Assembly: GCF_003171515.1 (NCBI RefSeq)
Contig: NC_089397.1
Location: 186,001 to 250,000 of the forward strand
Source: Pyrenophora tritici-repentis
Taxonomy: Eukaryota > Ascomycota > Dothideomycetes > Pleosporales > Pleosporaceae
Direction of reading: 5' to 3'
DNA: 64,000 nt
The notes beneath the pieces were generated by a model. The model was not told the DNA's origin, did not search any database, and saw only the letters and a list, made by a program, of their open reading frames with translations. Below, one piece after another: positions 54,860 through 64,000 of the stretch. Positions within the stretch are counted from its first letter, which is position 1, and every line of letters starts with the position of its first letter. The position numbers were made by a program, and so were the translations under genes.

Positions 54860-56814
54860 ATGAACGGCGATAGCTATCCCAGAGGTAAGCGACATCTATC
54901 AGTACACGTACTGACTAGTGTACAGCTCCCATCATGAAAGAGACTAACATAAGCAGACGGCGGCCGATCGAGTGGATCGCGCAACTACGTGAGCACGCCT
55001 AGAATGCGACAACTACTTTACATGTACTAACCAGATAGTCCTCGAGAGATGCCCCTCGCGATCGCGATGACCGTGGTGATAGGCGCCGTCGCCGTTCTCG
55101 CTCTCCCCGCCATGGTGGTGGCGGCGGTGGAGGCGGAGGTTCACGCCGCGACTACGAGGTAGATACGTACTCGTCGAGCCGCGACTATCGTGAGCGCGAG
55201 CGCGAAGACACATATGCTCGCCGTGAGAGGCGTGATGACCGGGGCGAGCGTGGGGGAGAGCGCGGTGGCTGGGGCGATTCTTATTCTAGACGCGACCGTC
55301 CTCGAGACCGCGACCGAGATGATGACCGTGGTCACCGACGAGAGCGCGGAGCAGAGCGCAATGAGAGGGGCGGCGATAGATTCGGCGGCGAAGATCGTAG
55401 GGGCGGCCGAGGAGGACGCGACGGAGGCTTTGGTGGTGGGCGCGATAGGATGCGTCAGCAAAAAGAAGAGTCTCCGCCCTTCAACAAGCCACGCGAGGCT
55501 ACTCCAGATCTCGCAAGCTTCACCAACATTCTGCAACGCCCGCGTCGCATGACACAATGGGACATCAAACCCGCAGGCTACGAGAACATCACGGCCGAGC
55601 AGGCCAAGCTGTCCGGCATGTTTCCGCTACCTGGAGCTCCTCGTGCTGCTCCTATGGACCCGTCCAAGCTGGCCGCTTTCATTTCACCCTCTGCTGGAAC
55701 TGCCACAGCCGCCGCTCTCGCAACATCAGCCGCAAAGCAGTCGAAGCGTCTCTATGTCCACAACCTTCCCTCTGGTTGCACCTCCCAGGAGATTATGGAA
55801 TTCTTCAACAACCAGCTCAACGGCCTGAACGTTGTTTCTGGTAACGACCCATGCTTGTCAGCCCACATTGCGACCAGCAAAGAATACGCCGCACTGGAAT
55901 TCAAGGCACCCGAGGATGCGACACTTGCTCTTGCCATGACCGGCATCTCTATGCGCGATGAAGGTGGAGCTCCTGATAGGTCAGGTCTCTCCATCCGTCG
56001 TCCCAAGGACTACATTACACCCACAGCCGACGAGAATGCATACCCGCCTGGTGATGAGGTGTCGTCTGTCGTCAAGGACAGTCCCAACAAGCTGAGCATT
56101 GTCAACATCCCCACGTACATTGAAGAGGAGCAAATCCGAGAACTCGTTGAGACCATGGGTAAACTCAAGGCTTTCATCTTGGTTAAGGACACTGGCACCG
56201 ATCAACATCGCGTAAGTACTACACTCAGTCTTGACCTATTTCCAACTAACATAACCCAGGGTATTGCATTCTGCGAGTATGCCGATAACGAGATCATCGA
56301 CGCCGTTATTGAGGGTTTGAACGACATCCCGCTTGGCGATGGTAACCTCAAGGTCTCGCGTGCGACTGTCGGCCTTCAGCAGTCGACTGGTCTCGACGGC
56401 GGAGTCGGTGCCATTTCCATGCTGGCAGGAGCGAGTGCCGCCGAGAACCACGAGCACAGCCGTGTTGTCTGCCTAATGAACATGGTGACTTCGGATGAGC
56501 TACTCAACGACGAGGAGTATGAAGGTAAGCAACTTTTACCATCTTACAGACTAACTTTCAATGCTAATACTCTCTCAGAAATCAAAGAAGACATCGAAGA
56601 AGAGTGCGGCAAGTACGGGCCCATCGTCGAGACCAAGATCCCTCGTCCTGCAGGAGCCCGTGTCAATCTCGGCGTTGGCAAAATCTACATCAAATACCAA
56701 GACACAGAGTCCGCGCAAAAGGCCATCAAGGCGCTTGCTGGTCGCCAGTTCTCGCGGAGAACGGTTGTTGCGACTGAGTTCTCAGAGGAAGGATTTGACG
56801 TTGACGCGTGGTAG
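54860..56814 (+). CDS. U2AF2: Splicing factor U2AF large subunit
   Basis: Exons 54860-54884, 54957-54988, 55039-56211, 56260-56524 and 56579-56814 (introns 72, 50, 48 and 54 bp) give 576 residues. A long Arg/Asp/Gly-rich RS-like N-terminus (RDRDDRGDRRRRRSRSP) precedes the U2AF35-binding Trp region (RRMTQWDIKPAGYENITAEQ). RRM1 starts near residue 254 (KRLYVHNLP), RRM2 near 370 (NKLSIVNIPTY) and the C-terminal UHM near 460 (VVCLMNMV). U2AF binds the polypyrimidine tract and branch-site partners to define 3' splice sites. The last two introns are multiples of three without stops, so unspliced message would still be translatable. The two tiny first exons put the real ATG well upstream of the long frame. 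Confidence 0.92.
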
Positions 56815-57642
56815 ATGCCGTCTCTTTGCATTGCAAGTTCGATTGCGAGTCTCTTTCCTGCATTTAGCATAGCATGTTTGCTGTATTGGGGAGTATCAAA
56901 AAGGCAAAGTAGGGCCTAGGCTTTTGTACAATAATTTGGTCGCTGGGGAGCCAAGTACGCGCCTGCGCGCGCTGGTAGTAGCACGGGGTTTTGTCTTGAA
57001 TATTTGGGCCATTTTAACGGCTAAAATGTTGATAGCTGGTCTGATTACGATAACGCAGAATTATTAGCCCTTGAACAAACTAGTGCTGTGATGTTGGGGT
57101 CATGGTAATGTGTCAGCAACACAACAACATCAAGATGAGATATTGGCACGTCGTGCAGACATCGGCCCTTTTAGATCCTTCGATACATAACGCCAAGACC
57201 ACGTGCAAAAACAAGACATAACTAAGCTAGTTATTCACTACGCTGCTTATAAATCTGAACCAACAAAACCTAAAAATACCAAATCCTCCAGAGCCCAGTC
57301 CTTGATTATCTGGTATGGTCGCGATGGACAGAAGCCGAAATTTGAAATCAACAACCCGATAATGGTCCGACCCGTGTCAGGGCGGGGGAGATTAGAACCT
57401 AATCCCCGCTGACCGCATGCGATCGAATATGCGTACAGCCATAAAGTCGCCAATGACGCCCACAACTTGAATGTACTCTATCCTTAAAGCCGGAAGTGAA
57501 CAATAACTTAAACCCGATAGCCACATACTATCACCGAGGAGCTTTCAACTCCCTACAACTATAAACAGACTCAAACACCAGAGCACTTTACACAGTTCCC
57601 CTCTTTCCGCCATCATCCGTTCAGCAAGCCATCACCACCAGA
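56815..57642. other. Intergenic, nothing recognised
   Basis: 828 bp between the U2AF stop and the dehydrogenase start. The last 150 bp are pyrimidine-rich leader. No gene, RNA or repeat is supported. Confidence 0.4.
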
Positions 57643-58699
57643 ATGCCAGACATTCTCCGCTTCCTCCATTCCCAATTCTTCGTCACTCCACCCAAACCCA
57701 CCACCGACCTCACCGGCAAAACAGTCATCGTAACCGGTTCCAATGTCGGACTGGGCAAGGAAGCCGCCCGTCACTTCACCGCACTCAATGCCTCCACCGT
57801 AATCCTCGCCGTGCGGTCCCTTGAAAAAGGCGAAGCCGCACGCGCCGACATCGAAGCAACCACCGGCCGCAAGGGCGCAGTAAAAGTAATGCAACTCGAC
57901 ATGTCGTCGTACGCCTCCGTGCTCGACTTCGCCGCCCGCGCAGCCAAAGACCTCGACCGCATCGACATCGCCGTGCTAAACGCCGGTATCATCCGCGGCG
58001 CCGGCATCTGGGAAGTCTTTGAGCAAGACGAATCCACCATTACTGTAAACGTGGTATCTACGTTCTTGCTGGCGTTTGCGCTGCTGCCGAAAATGAAGGA
58101 GACGGCGGCGAAGTTCAACACGAGACCCACGCTTACGGTTGTGAGCTCAGAGGTACACGGATGGTCGCCCTTCAACGAGCGAAAAGCGCCCGAAGGTGGT
58201 ATCTTCGCCAGGCTGAATGAGAAGGTTGTAGATGGCAAGGACGTAAGTCTCGCAGTTCGGTACCAAACGAGTAAATTGCTAGAAGTACTGTTTGTCCGAG
58301 AATTCTGCGAAAAATACCCCAGTGGAGACATTCCCGTCACTGTGAATTTGGTTAACCCGGGGTATTGTAAATCGTAAGTTTTCCCACCCCACTACTTCCT
58401 CGTTTGACGTATGTGTGGTTTACTAATCTGATAATAATAGGGAATTCCAACGCGAACAATCTTTTGCAGCGAAGATCGGGGCGTTATTACTCGCTAGGAC
58501 GACGGAGGTTGGGTCGAGGACGCTGGTGCATGCCGGCGTGCAGGGTGAGGAGAGTCATGGCAGGTATTTTAGTGATTCTCAAATTACGGAGCCTAGCCCG
58601 TATGTGAGGAGTGAAGAGGGGAAGAGGGATCAGGGGCGTGTGTGGAGGGAGTTAGTGGGGAAGTTGGAGGGGATTAAGGAGGGGGTTACGAAGGTTTAA
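57643..58699 (+). CDS. Short-chain dehydrogenase/reductase
   Basis: Exon 1 is 57643-58373 and exon 2 is 58441-58699 (67 bp intron), giving 329 residues. The Rossmann motif TGSNVGLGK lies near residue 30, LNAGI follows, and the catalytic set is Ser168/169 (VVSSEVHGW), Tyr207 and Lys211 (YQTSK). The NADP or NAD preference is unclear, although RSLEKGEAAR after the second strand suggests NADP. It resembles fungal retinol-dehydrogenase-like SDRs of secondary or lipid metabolism. No biosynthetic cluster is visible around it. Substrate is unknown. Confidence 0.88.
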
Positions 58700-59876
58700 G
58701 GTGTGTTGGGCATGGTCAGGGGTGGGGGGGGATCTTTTTGGATAATGAAAATAACTACGACTTCCCCCCTCTTCGTCGCCACTGTAGTCTTTTGATAACA
58801 TGTATGATGCAGAAGAAGTATTTATATCGCAATATCCTCACAGCCGGCGCGAAAATTAACAGAGCCACACACGACTTAAGACGCCTCCGCCCCTGATTTC
58901 GCTGACAGCACACCAAATCCCCACCCTCACAAAGTGTCACGGTTTGGGGTCTCTCCTGCTCTGCTCCTGTAGTCGCAACTTACCTTTGTAATAGACCGAT
59001 GCCTATCTAGGACTAGCGCTGTTTACGGTCACCCACCTACATATGCAGTTTGTAGACTCAGACAATACAACCTCAGTTCAATCCTTCAATTCTTCCAGCA
59101 CCCACTATCCCCCACACAAAGCCTCACCACCTAGGCACCTTCGCCAAATCTCGTTCCAGTAACCAGTACGTCGATACAACCTCCGATAAGCACTCACAAC
59201 AATATCGTCTATGCCTGACTTCCTAACGCGCAAACTCTCCTATTCGACGCATGGTGGTGCCTCTACACGCTGTAGATATTACAAGTAGTTGGTTAGCCTG
59301 TAAGCCAAGAATATCTGATTGATAACTAGTCGTATTTTTGATAGATTTCTATGATTTGGTCGATAATCTTCATTGCGGTTTCCCAAGTTTTCTAGGATTA
59401 CATGGAGCTGGTACAATAGTTCTTCCTGCCGGTGAAAAAGTTTTTGGCTGGGCGGAACATAAGTACCAATATTTATCTACTTAATTCTACTAATTCTTCA
59501 TACGCATAAAACGCTGTTCATGTTTTATAGGAATGGTAAGAGCACTCGCTTTTTCTTGAGTGAACGAAAGTTAGATGATTTAGTGGCTCTTCCTCAAATA
59601 TAAGTAGCTGCATAAAATAAAACACGCACCTCTATGAGATAGACTACCGTGGAAAGACTCTATTCATAAAACGGTGACGCTGATGTTGCCGTGTCTATAG
59701 TATGTCGCATATACTTCAAACATTCGTGATTATCTCGAGTAGGTTCTAGTCGTCGACTACTAGATGCTTATTATGCACGTGAAACGTCGACATGCTCTAT
59801 AATTAGGTGAATCTTTCTTCTTTGGAACAAATGTAAGAATTAATAAGATTGGTTACTTTGACAAGTGTTAAGAATA
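58700..59876. other. Intergenic, partly AT-rich
   Basis: 1.18 kb upstream of the copia LTR. 59280-59870 is markedly AT-richer than the gene regions and holds no open frame of note. No gene is supported. Confidence 0.4.
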
Positions 59877-60100
59877 TGTTAGGTTCAGTCCAGGTCGGCG
59901 AGGTGAGGTTCGTGGAGTAAGCCCGAGCAGAAGGACCGACGCGGAATGATGATCTGTCATGTACGTCCTAAGATCATCATAACAACAAGTAGATAGAACA
60001 ATAGCTCTTAGTGAAGTTCAATCCAATACAGGGTTACCTTTCGTACCTCTACTCGGTCGCCTATGGTAGTCATACCACCAGAGGAGACCTTGTTCTAACA
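59877..60100 (+). repeat. Probable 5' LTR of the copia element
   Basis: It begins TGTTAGG and ends TTCTAACA (224 bp, short inverted ends). It is followed at once by GGTTATGAGCCC, which could be the primer-binding site. The second LTR is not available for comparison. Confidence 0.6.
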
Positions 60101-60292
60101 GGTTATGAGCCCGGTTGCCTAACCCAACGTTATTGTTTTCAAACACCTACCCGAGTCACGAAGGACTCAGATTCAAGAAGGAATCAGAAAAGAAAAGAAG
60201 TCGTGTACAACGCGGTTAACACGCAATCACACTTAAATACACCGTCTCTACACCCGAGAACCGATAACGACTGCACCGCCCGCAGAATATCA

Positions 60293-60346
60293 CCCGGATC
60301 GCCCGGATCGCCCGCATCGCCTGTATCGCCCGCATCGCCCGCATCA
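60293..60346. repeat. Six tandem 9 bp units (CCCGCATCG type)
   Basis: CCCGGATCG twice, then CCCGCATCG with small changes four times, in the copia leader before gag. Confidence 0.9.
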
Positions 60347-60414
60347 CCTACACTCTTAGCATCATACCACGTACCTTGCTCGCATAATAGTCTCACCAAC
60401 TCAAAACACACAAG

Positions 60415-61812
60415 ATGGCTGTAGAGAAGGAAGAATGGAAGATTCCCCAACTTACAGCTGAAAACCACGATACTTGGTTCCGCCGAAACAAGGTCAAGCT
60501 TAAGGGGAAGAAAGTCTTCTATGTCTGCGAGAAAAACCTGGTACAGCACTGCCAAATAGCAATAGCCGGTGAACTAACGGAGGCTATGGAAGAGTTGGAA
60601 ATTGCTGAAGCAGACAAGCATACTAAGATCCGCGTCAACATTGAAAAAAGAGACAAGTACCTAGAAGATGAAGCCACTGCAATCGATCTCTTGTTTCGGT
60701 CGCTTACTGAAGATGACCAAGCCCTTATTGACGAATACGACACTGCCTTCCAGTTCTGGGCCTACCTACAAAAGAAGTACACCCAAACTGACGCCACAAC
60801 CGCCAACATTTACATGACCAGAATTCAAACGTTCACATTCAATCCTGGGAACACAATTGTTGGATCATGGGAAAAGCTAAAGGAATACCGACGCAAACTC
60901 GTAGCAGCAGACGCTGACACCAACGGAGCTTACAAGGACTCTGCACTACTACTCGTTCTTATTAGATCACTCCCGAAAGAATTTAAGACTACGATTGACA
61001 CCTTAAACGCCCAACTTAACCTTACGGTTGAACAGAAACTTAAGTTTCTGGAAGAGAAGGAGGTTCGAGACCAGCAAGACGCCGACGAAAAAGCTCTCCC
61101 AGCATTCCGGAAGACGGAGAAGTATGTTCCGCCTTACAAGCGCCGAAATCACAAGAGCTCACCACTATCGTCTGACTCCGAATCTGGTACTAAGTTTATG
61201 GTCCAATGCTTCCTTTGTGACGGAGCCCATGGCGTACGAGACCACAGTCCGCAACAATCAATTAAGTGGGTCCTAGAAGGTTCAGATTGGATTGATTGAT
61301 TACCGCTTTAAGCCTAGTAGTTACCTATAGGAGTTTAAGCCCTACCTAGATAGGTAAGTGGGTCTAGGAGAGTGACCGGATTGAATTGATTGTTGCGGAG
61401 TCTATACGAGACTGTCCAAGACGTGAGAGAGCTCGAAAGCTCCTTAAGGAATACGACGCTAAGAAATCATCTAAGCCGCCTATTAAGACACTCAAGCAAA
61501 GGAATTCTCACAAAAAGACTGGCAAAGCATATGGAGCCGAAGAAGTCAATTCAGAGTCAGATGAATTATCCGAGACCTCAGACTCTGAACCCGAGGAAAT
61601 TGAGACATGCCGTCTCTCAAAAGACATTGTCGGTAAGGCCTCTCCATCTACTTGGGCTGCCGACACTGGCGCCTCCTCCCACATGTCTGACCAACCCTCA
61701 TTGTTTAGACGAATGATCAAGATCAAGCGAAGACTAGTTCGGGTTGGAGGGGGAGAATTATATGCAGACTGGAAAGGAGAAGCTCAAGTGGTGTGTAAAG
61801 CAGAGTTGCTAT
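60415..61812 (+). pseudogene. Copia Gag-Pol, interrupted and truncated
   Basis: The frame from 60415 encodes a copia-type Gag of about 275 residues (ENHDTWFRRNKVKLKGKK, FQFWAYLQKKYTQTD, LIRSLPKEFKTTIDTLNAQL). It reaches a zinc knuckle whose last Cys is displaced by the MITE. After the MITE the same polyprotein resumes (RRERARKLLKEYDAKK) and enters the aspartic protease with its WAADTGASSHMSD active site. Integrase, reverse transcriptase and RNase H are absent because a hAT element begins at 61813. As it stands, translation stops inside the MITE at 61297-61299. Confidence 0.82.
61243..61404. mobile_element. 162 bp hAT-type MITE inside copia gag
   Basis: It is flanked by the 8 bp duplication TACGAGAC (61235-61242 and 61405-61412). 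The terminal inverted repeats share TCCGCAACAATCAATT (16 bp). It has no coding capacity. Its CAACAATCAA core also occurs in the terminal repeats of the outer hAT at 38679-47546, so that hAT family may have moved it. Confidence 0.88.
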
Positions 61813-64000
61813 CAGTCAGTTCAGTCAGTCCGGAGCTCTCTGGACTGACTGAACTGACGTCCTGAGGTCACTGAACTGGACTGGACTGACTGCCAAGACT
61901 TTTCAATTAAACTAAAACTGACTGACTGAACTGACGTCGCCGCGGCCTGCGGACTGACTGGACTGACTGAACTGAGTTACCTGACGTCGAACTGAGATAA
62001 ATGCTCCTGTACTTTTGAGATTTCTTCCTCTGATAGTGTGCGCGCTAGCCCAGAAGCTGAAGTAGTTGTTGGCTGTATACCAAGCCTCTTCCAGCTCTTC
62101 AAGCTCTGCAAAGCTGAAATAAGCTCTGGCTTCATATGGAGTCTCCGGGTGCCTAACATGTCGCCAAGCTCGCTGAAAGTCCGCTCACAGTCTGCCGCTG
62201 CTGCTGGTATTGTTAGGACGTCAATAGCGAACTTTGAGAGTATAGGGAACTGCCCAGCAACTGACTCCCAGTATAGAAGCGGATTAAGAGACAGCCAATC
62301 CTCCTCAGCTAACGCTGGTTGCCGCTTCCATATCTCATACTCATCCTCAGCAAGGCTTGCCTCTAACTGCCGTGTGCTTTGCTCAATTGACGACTGTAGA
62401 AAAGCTGATCGCGACGTTGAAATCCCTAGCCGGGGCTTCTTACGCGGCGGCGTTACAGTGTGAGCTGAAGTGGCTGCAGAGTCCTTCCGCCCCTGCCACA
62501 TACGCAGGAATGCCCGGTGGTTATTGTCAAGCCAGCCGTCGCGATAGTGGACACCGTCACGGGCAGTGACATGGGTGTCAGGCACCTTCCAGAGCGCTGA
62601 GAGGTGGTGTTTGTAGTGCGGGTGTAGTATTGTAGCAGTGTAGTAGACAGGCGCGTTATCGAATTTTGCGTAGTACTCAGCAAGCTTACAATGCGCAAGG
62701 TTAACGTTTGTAATAAGATGATCTTCAGGCGCATCTAGATCTTCGTAATTTACATCCTTAAGGCGGTCTTTGAGAGCCTCAAGCTGGTCAAGAAGCCACT
62801 CAAACGTTACTAGAACTTCCCATATAGCGCCGTGTCGGCCGTGTCGGCCGCGACCTTCAAGTAGCCGTGTAGCTTCGGCAAATGGCTCAAGGAGTCGAAT
62901 GTATTCTGTTATTGTCGCCCAGTCCTTGCCGCTTAGACCCCCTTCGCGTATATATAACCGTGGCTGGGCAGCAGGGAGCTGCTCACGATTCTTCCGGCGT
63001 CGTGAGGTTGCTGTTGCAGCACTATGCTCCTCAAGTTTACACTCAATATAGCCATCGATAGGGCCGTGTAGCTCAGCTGCACGGACAAACGTGTTGAAAT
63101 AGCTATTCCAGCGTGTCTTAACAGGCTTCACAAGCTGCCGGATGTGGGGTGTAACACCTAGAGACTCTGCCTCCTCGCACTGTAGGCGCTCTAGTAGTTG
63201 TCGAGTTTGAGGCGTACAGATAGACGCAATCACGTCAAAGAGGACGCCAACAGGACCGTATTTGCGCCACTCATCCATGTACTTCTCCTCTTCCTCAAGG
63301 TGTGCGGCTTCATTCTCGTACGCGCTACGGTCTTTGCCCCAAATTACTAATTGTGCGCTTAGGTTGAGTATATGGCAGCAGCACCGCAGCCGCCGCTCGC
63401 TTGCGATAAAGCCAAACTCCTCTGCTAAGGACTCAACTGCAGTATCATTGTTACTTGCGTTGTCAAGCACAAAGTACCCAACCCTCGCGTTGTCAACGCC
63501 AAATAGCCGAAGTATTGTTGTTGCTGCAGCGGCAATATTATTGCCAGTGTGCGCCCCGTGTAGCTCAGGCAACCCAAGCAGGTGGTCAACTAGCTTGCCC
63601 TCGCTGTTAAGGTAATGTACGCAGAGGCCAGTAAAAGCATACTGCCCACCAGTTGAAGTCCAGTTGTCGAATGACACGTGTATAAGCGACCGGGCTTCGC
63701 GAAGGTAGTTGGCAACAGCTAGTATGTATGTATTGTACTCAGTAATAATATGATCGTGGAGCGTTTAGTGGCTACGCCAAAGGAGAGCTTCGGCTAGCGG
63801 GCTCACGGCCGCAATCATGGCTCGAAACTGCGGCGTTTCTATTACGCGAAGGCTCTGGTTGTCCGCGACTACCCAGTCCTTCAGCGCGTCCTGAAATCGA
63901 GAGGTTGAAAAGCTTGCTGCTATCTCGTTTGCTACCTCTTGCGATACTTCTATCCCTTTAGACCTCATAATATATACTTGGGACTTTGCGAGCGCGCCCA
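61813..64000 (-). mobile_element. Third hAT transposon, cut by the window edge
   Basis: The visible end starts CAGTCAGTTCAGTCAGTCCG at 61813, directly after broken copia protease sequence. 61813-61976 is packed with ACTGACTGAACTGA-type words in both orientations, a subterminal binding array. A minus-strand transposase follows. The other end is beyond 64000, so the target duplication cannot be checked. Confidence 0.82.
61977..63998 (-). pseudogene. hAT transposase, 5' partial, one in-frame stop
   Basis: The frame is open from the window edge to TAA at 63765-63767, then open again to the end at 61977, about 673 codons in the same frame. Core motifs are MSFDNWTSTGGQYAF (first Asp), FVLDNASNNDTAV (second Asp), VKTRWNSYFNTF, and the C-terminal ILSKFAIDVLTIPAAAADCE followed by RTFSELGDMLGTRR. 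Only the single stop (after LLWRSH) prevents a full protein. The composition is normal, without RIP. The absence of other lesions suggests a young copy. The start codon and zinc finger are outside the window. Confidence 0.85.

Larger units (their letters stand above)
59877..61812 (+). mobile_element. Truncated Ty1/copia retrotransposon
   Basis: A 5' LTR-like block (59877-60100), a Gag frame from 60415, and the first part of Pol up to the protease lie in order. The element is cut by a 162 bp MITE (61243-61404) in the zinc-knuckle region and ends at 61812, where a hAT starts. The rest of Pol and the 3' LTR are not in the window and may lie beyond the hAT. Confidence 0.8.

Noticed and set aside
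1..64000. CRISPR array, operons, tRNA or rRNA genes
   Set aside because: The window is eukaryotic; no spaced identical repeats or cloverleaf-forming sequences were found by eye. A tRNA could be missed without a covariance search.

Overview
The window is nuclear DNA of a filamentous ascomycete. Introns are short (about 45-70 bp, GT...AG with CTAAC/CTAAT branch sites). The housekeeping genes have fungal architectures: SUR7-type eisosome protein, penta-EF-hand protein, Rlm1 MADS factor, Abp1, Mtd1, Mms19, Rpf2, monothiol glutaredoxin, Ogg1 and U2AF large subunit. Some transposon copies carry RIP-like damage. A Dothideomycete, probably Pleosporales, is my best guess; that part is inference.

Layout. 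1-34 kb is gene-dense, ordinary euchromatin: a C-terminal stub at the left edge, a disordered protein, a small conserved fungal protein, a SUR7-like protein, a two-exon Arg-rich protein, PEF1, RLM1, a 3 kb gene-poor gap, ABP1, a large F-box protein, MTD1, MMS19, RPF2, GRX4, and a membrane-anchored pepsin-like protein without catalytic aspartates. 35.8-52.8 kb is a nested transposon region. 53.1-58.7 kb returns to genes (OGG1, U2AF large subunit, a short-chain dehydrogenase). 59.9-64 kb is a second nest: a Ty1/copia element broken by a 162 bp MITE and by a hAT element that runs off the right edge.

The nested region can be read to the base. A Clr5-ankyrin gene on the minus strand (exons at 48198-47547, continuing at 38670-35845) was split by a hAT element (38679-47546) flanked by the 8 bp duplication GTTGTAAC. 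Removing the element restores one continuous frame. That hAT is full of TAG/TAA codons of RIP type. A second, undamaged hAT (38907-44768; 8 bp duplication CGCAGTAC, 17 bp terminal inverted repeats) sits inside it. A related RIP-damaged hAT copy lies inverted at 50.5-52.8 kb and carries a solo LTR.

The most unusual object is the inner 5.86 kb hAT. Besides a three-exon transposase of about 848 residues it carries two further intact, spliced genes, divergently transcribed: a histone H3-like protein (158 residues, complete histone fold, altered tail) and a 354-residue protein with a long acidic C-terminus. Five of the seven introns in these genes carry two TTATCACAG-type motifs or close variants, and a sixth carries one. 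A transposon carrying its own H3 variant, possibly with a dedicated acidic partner, is something I do not know as a described system.
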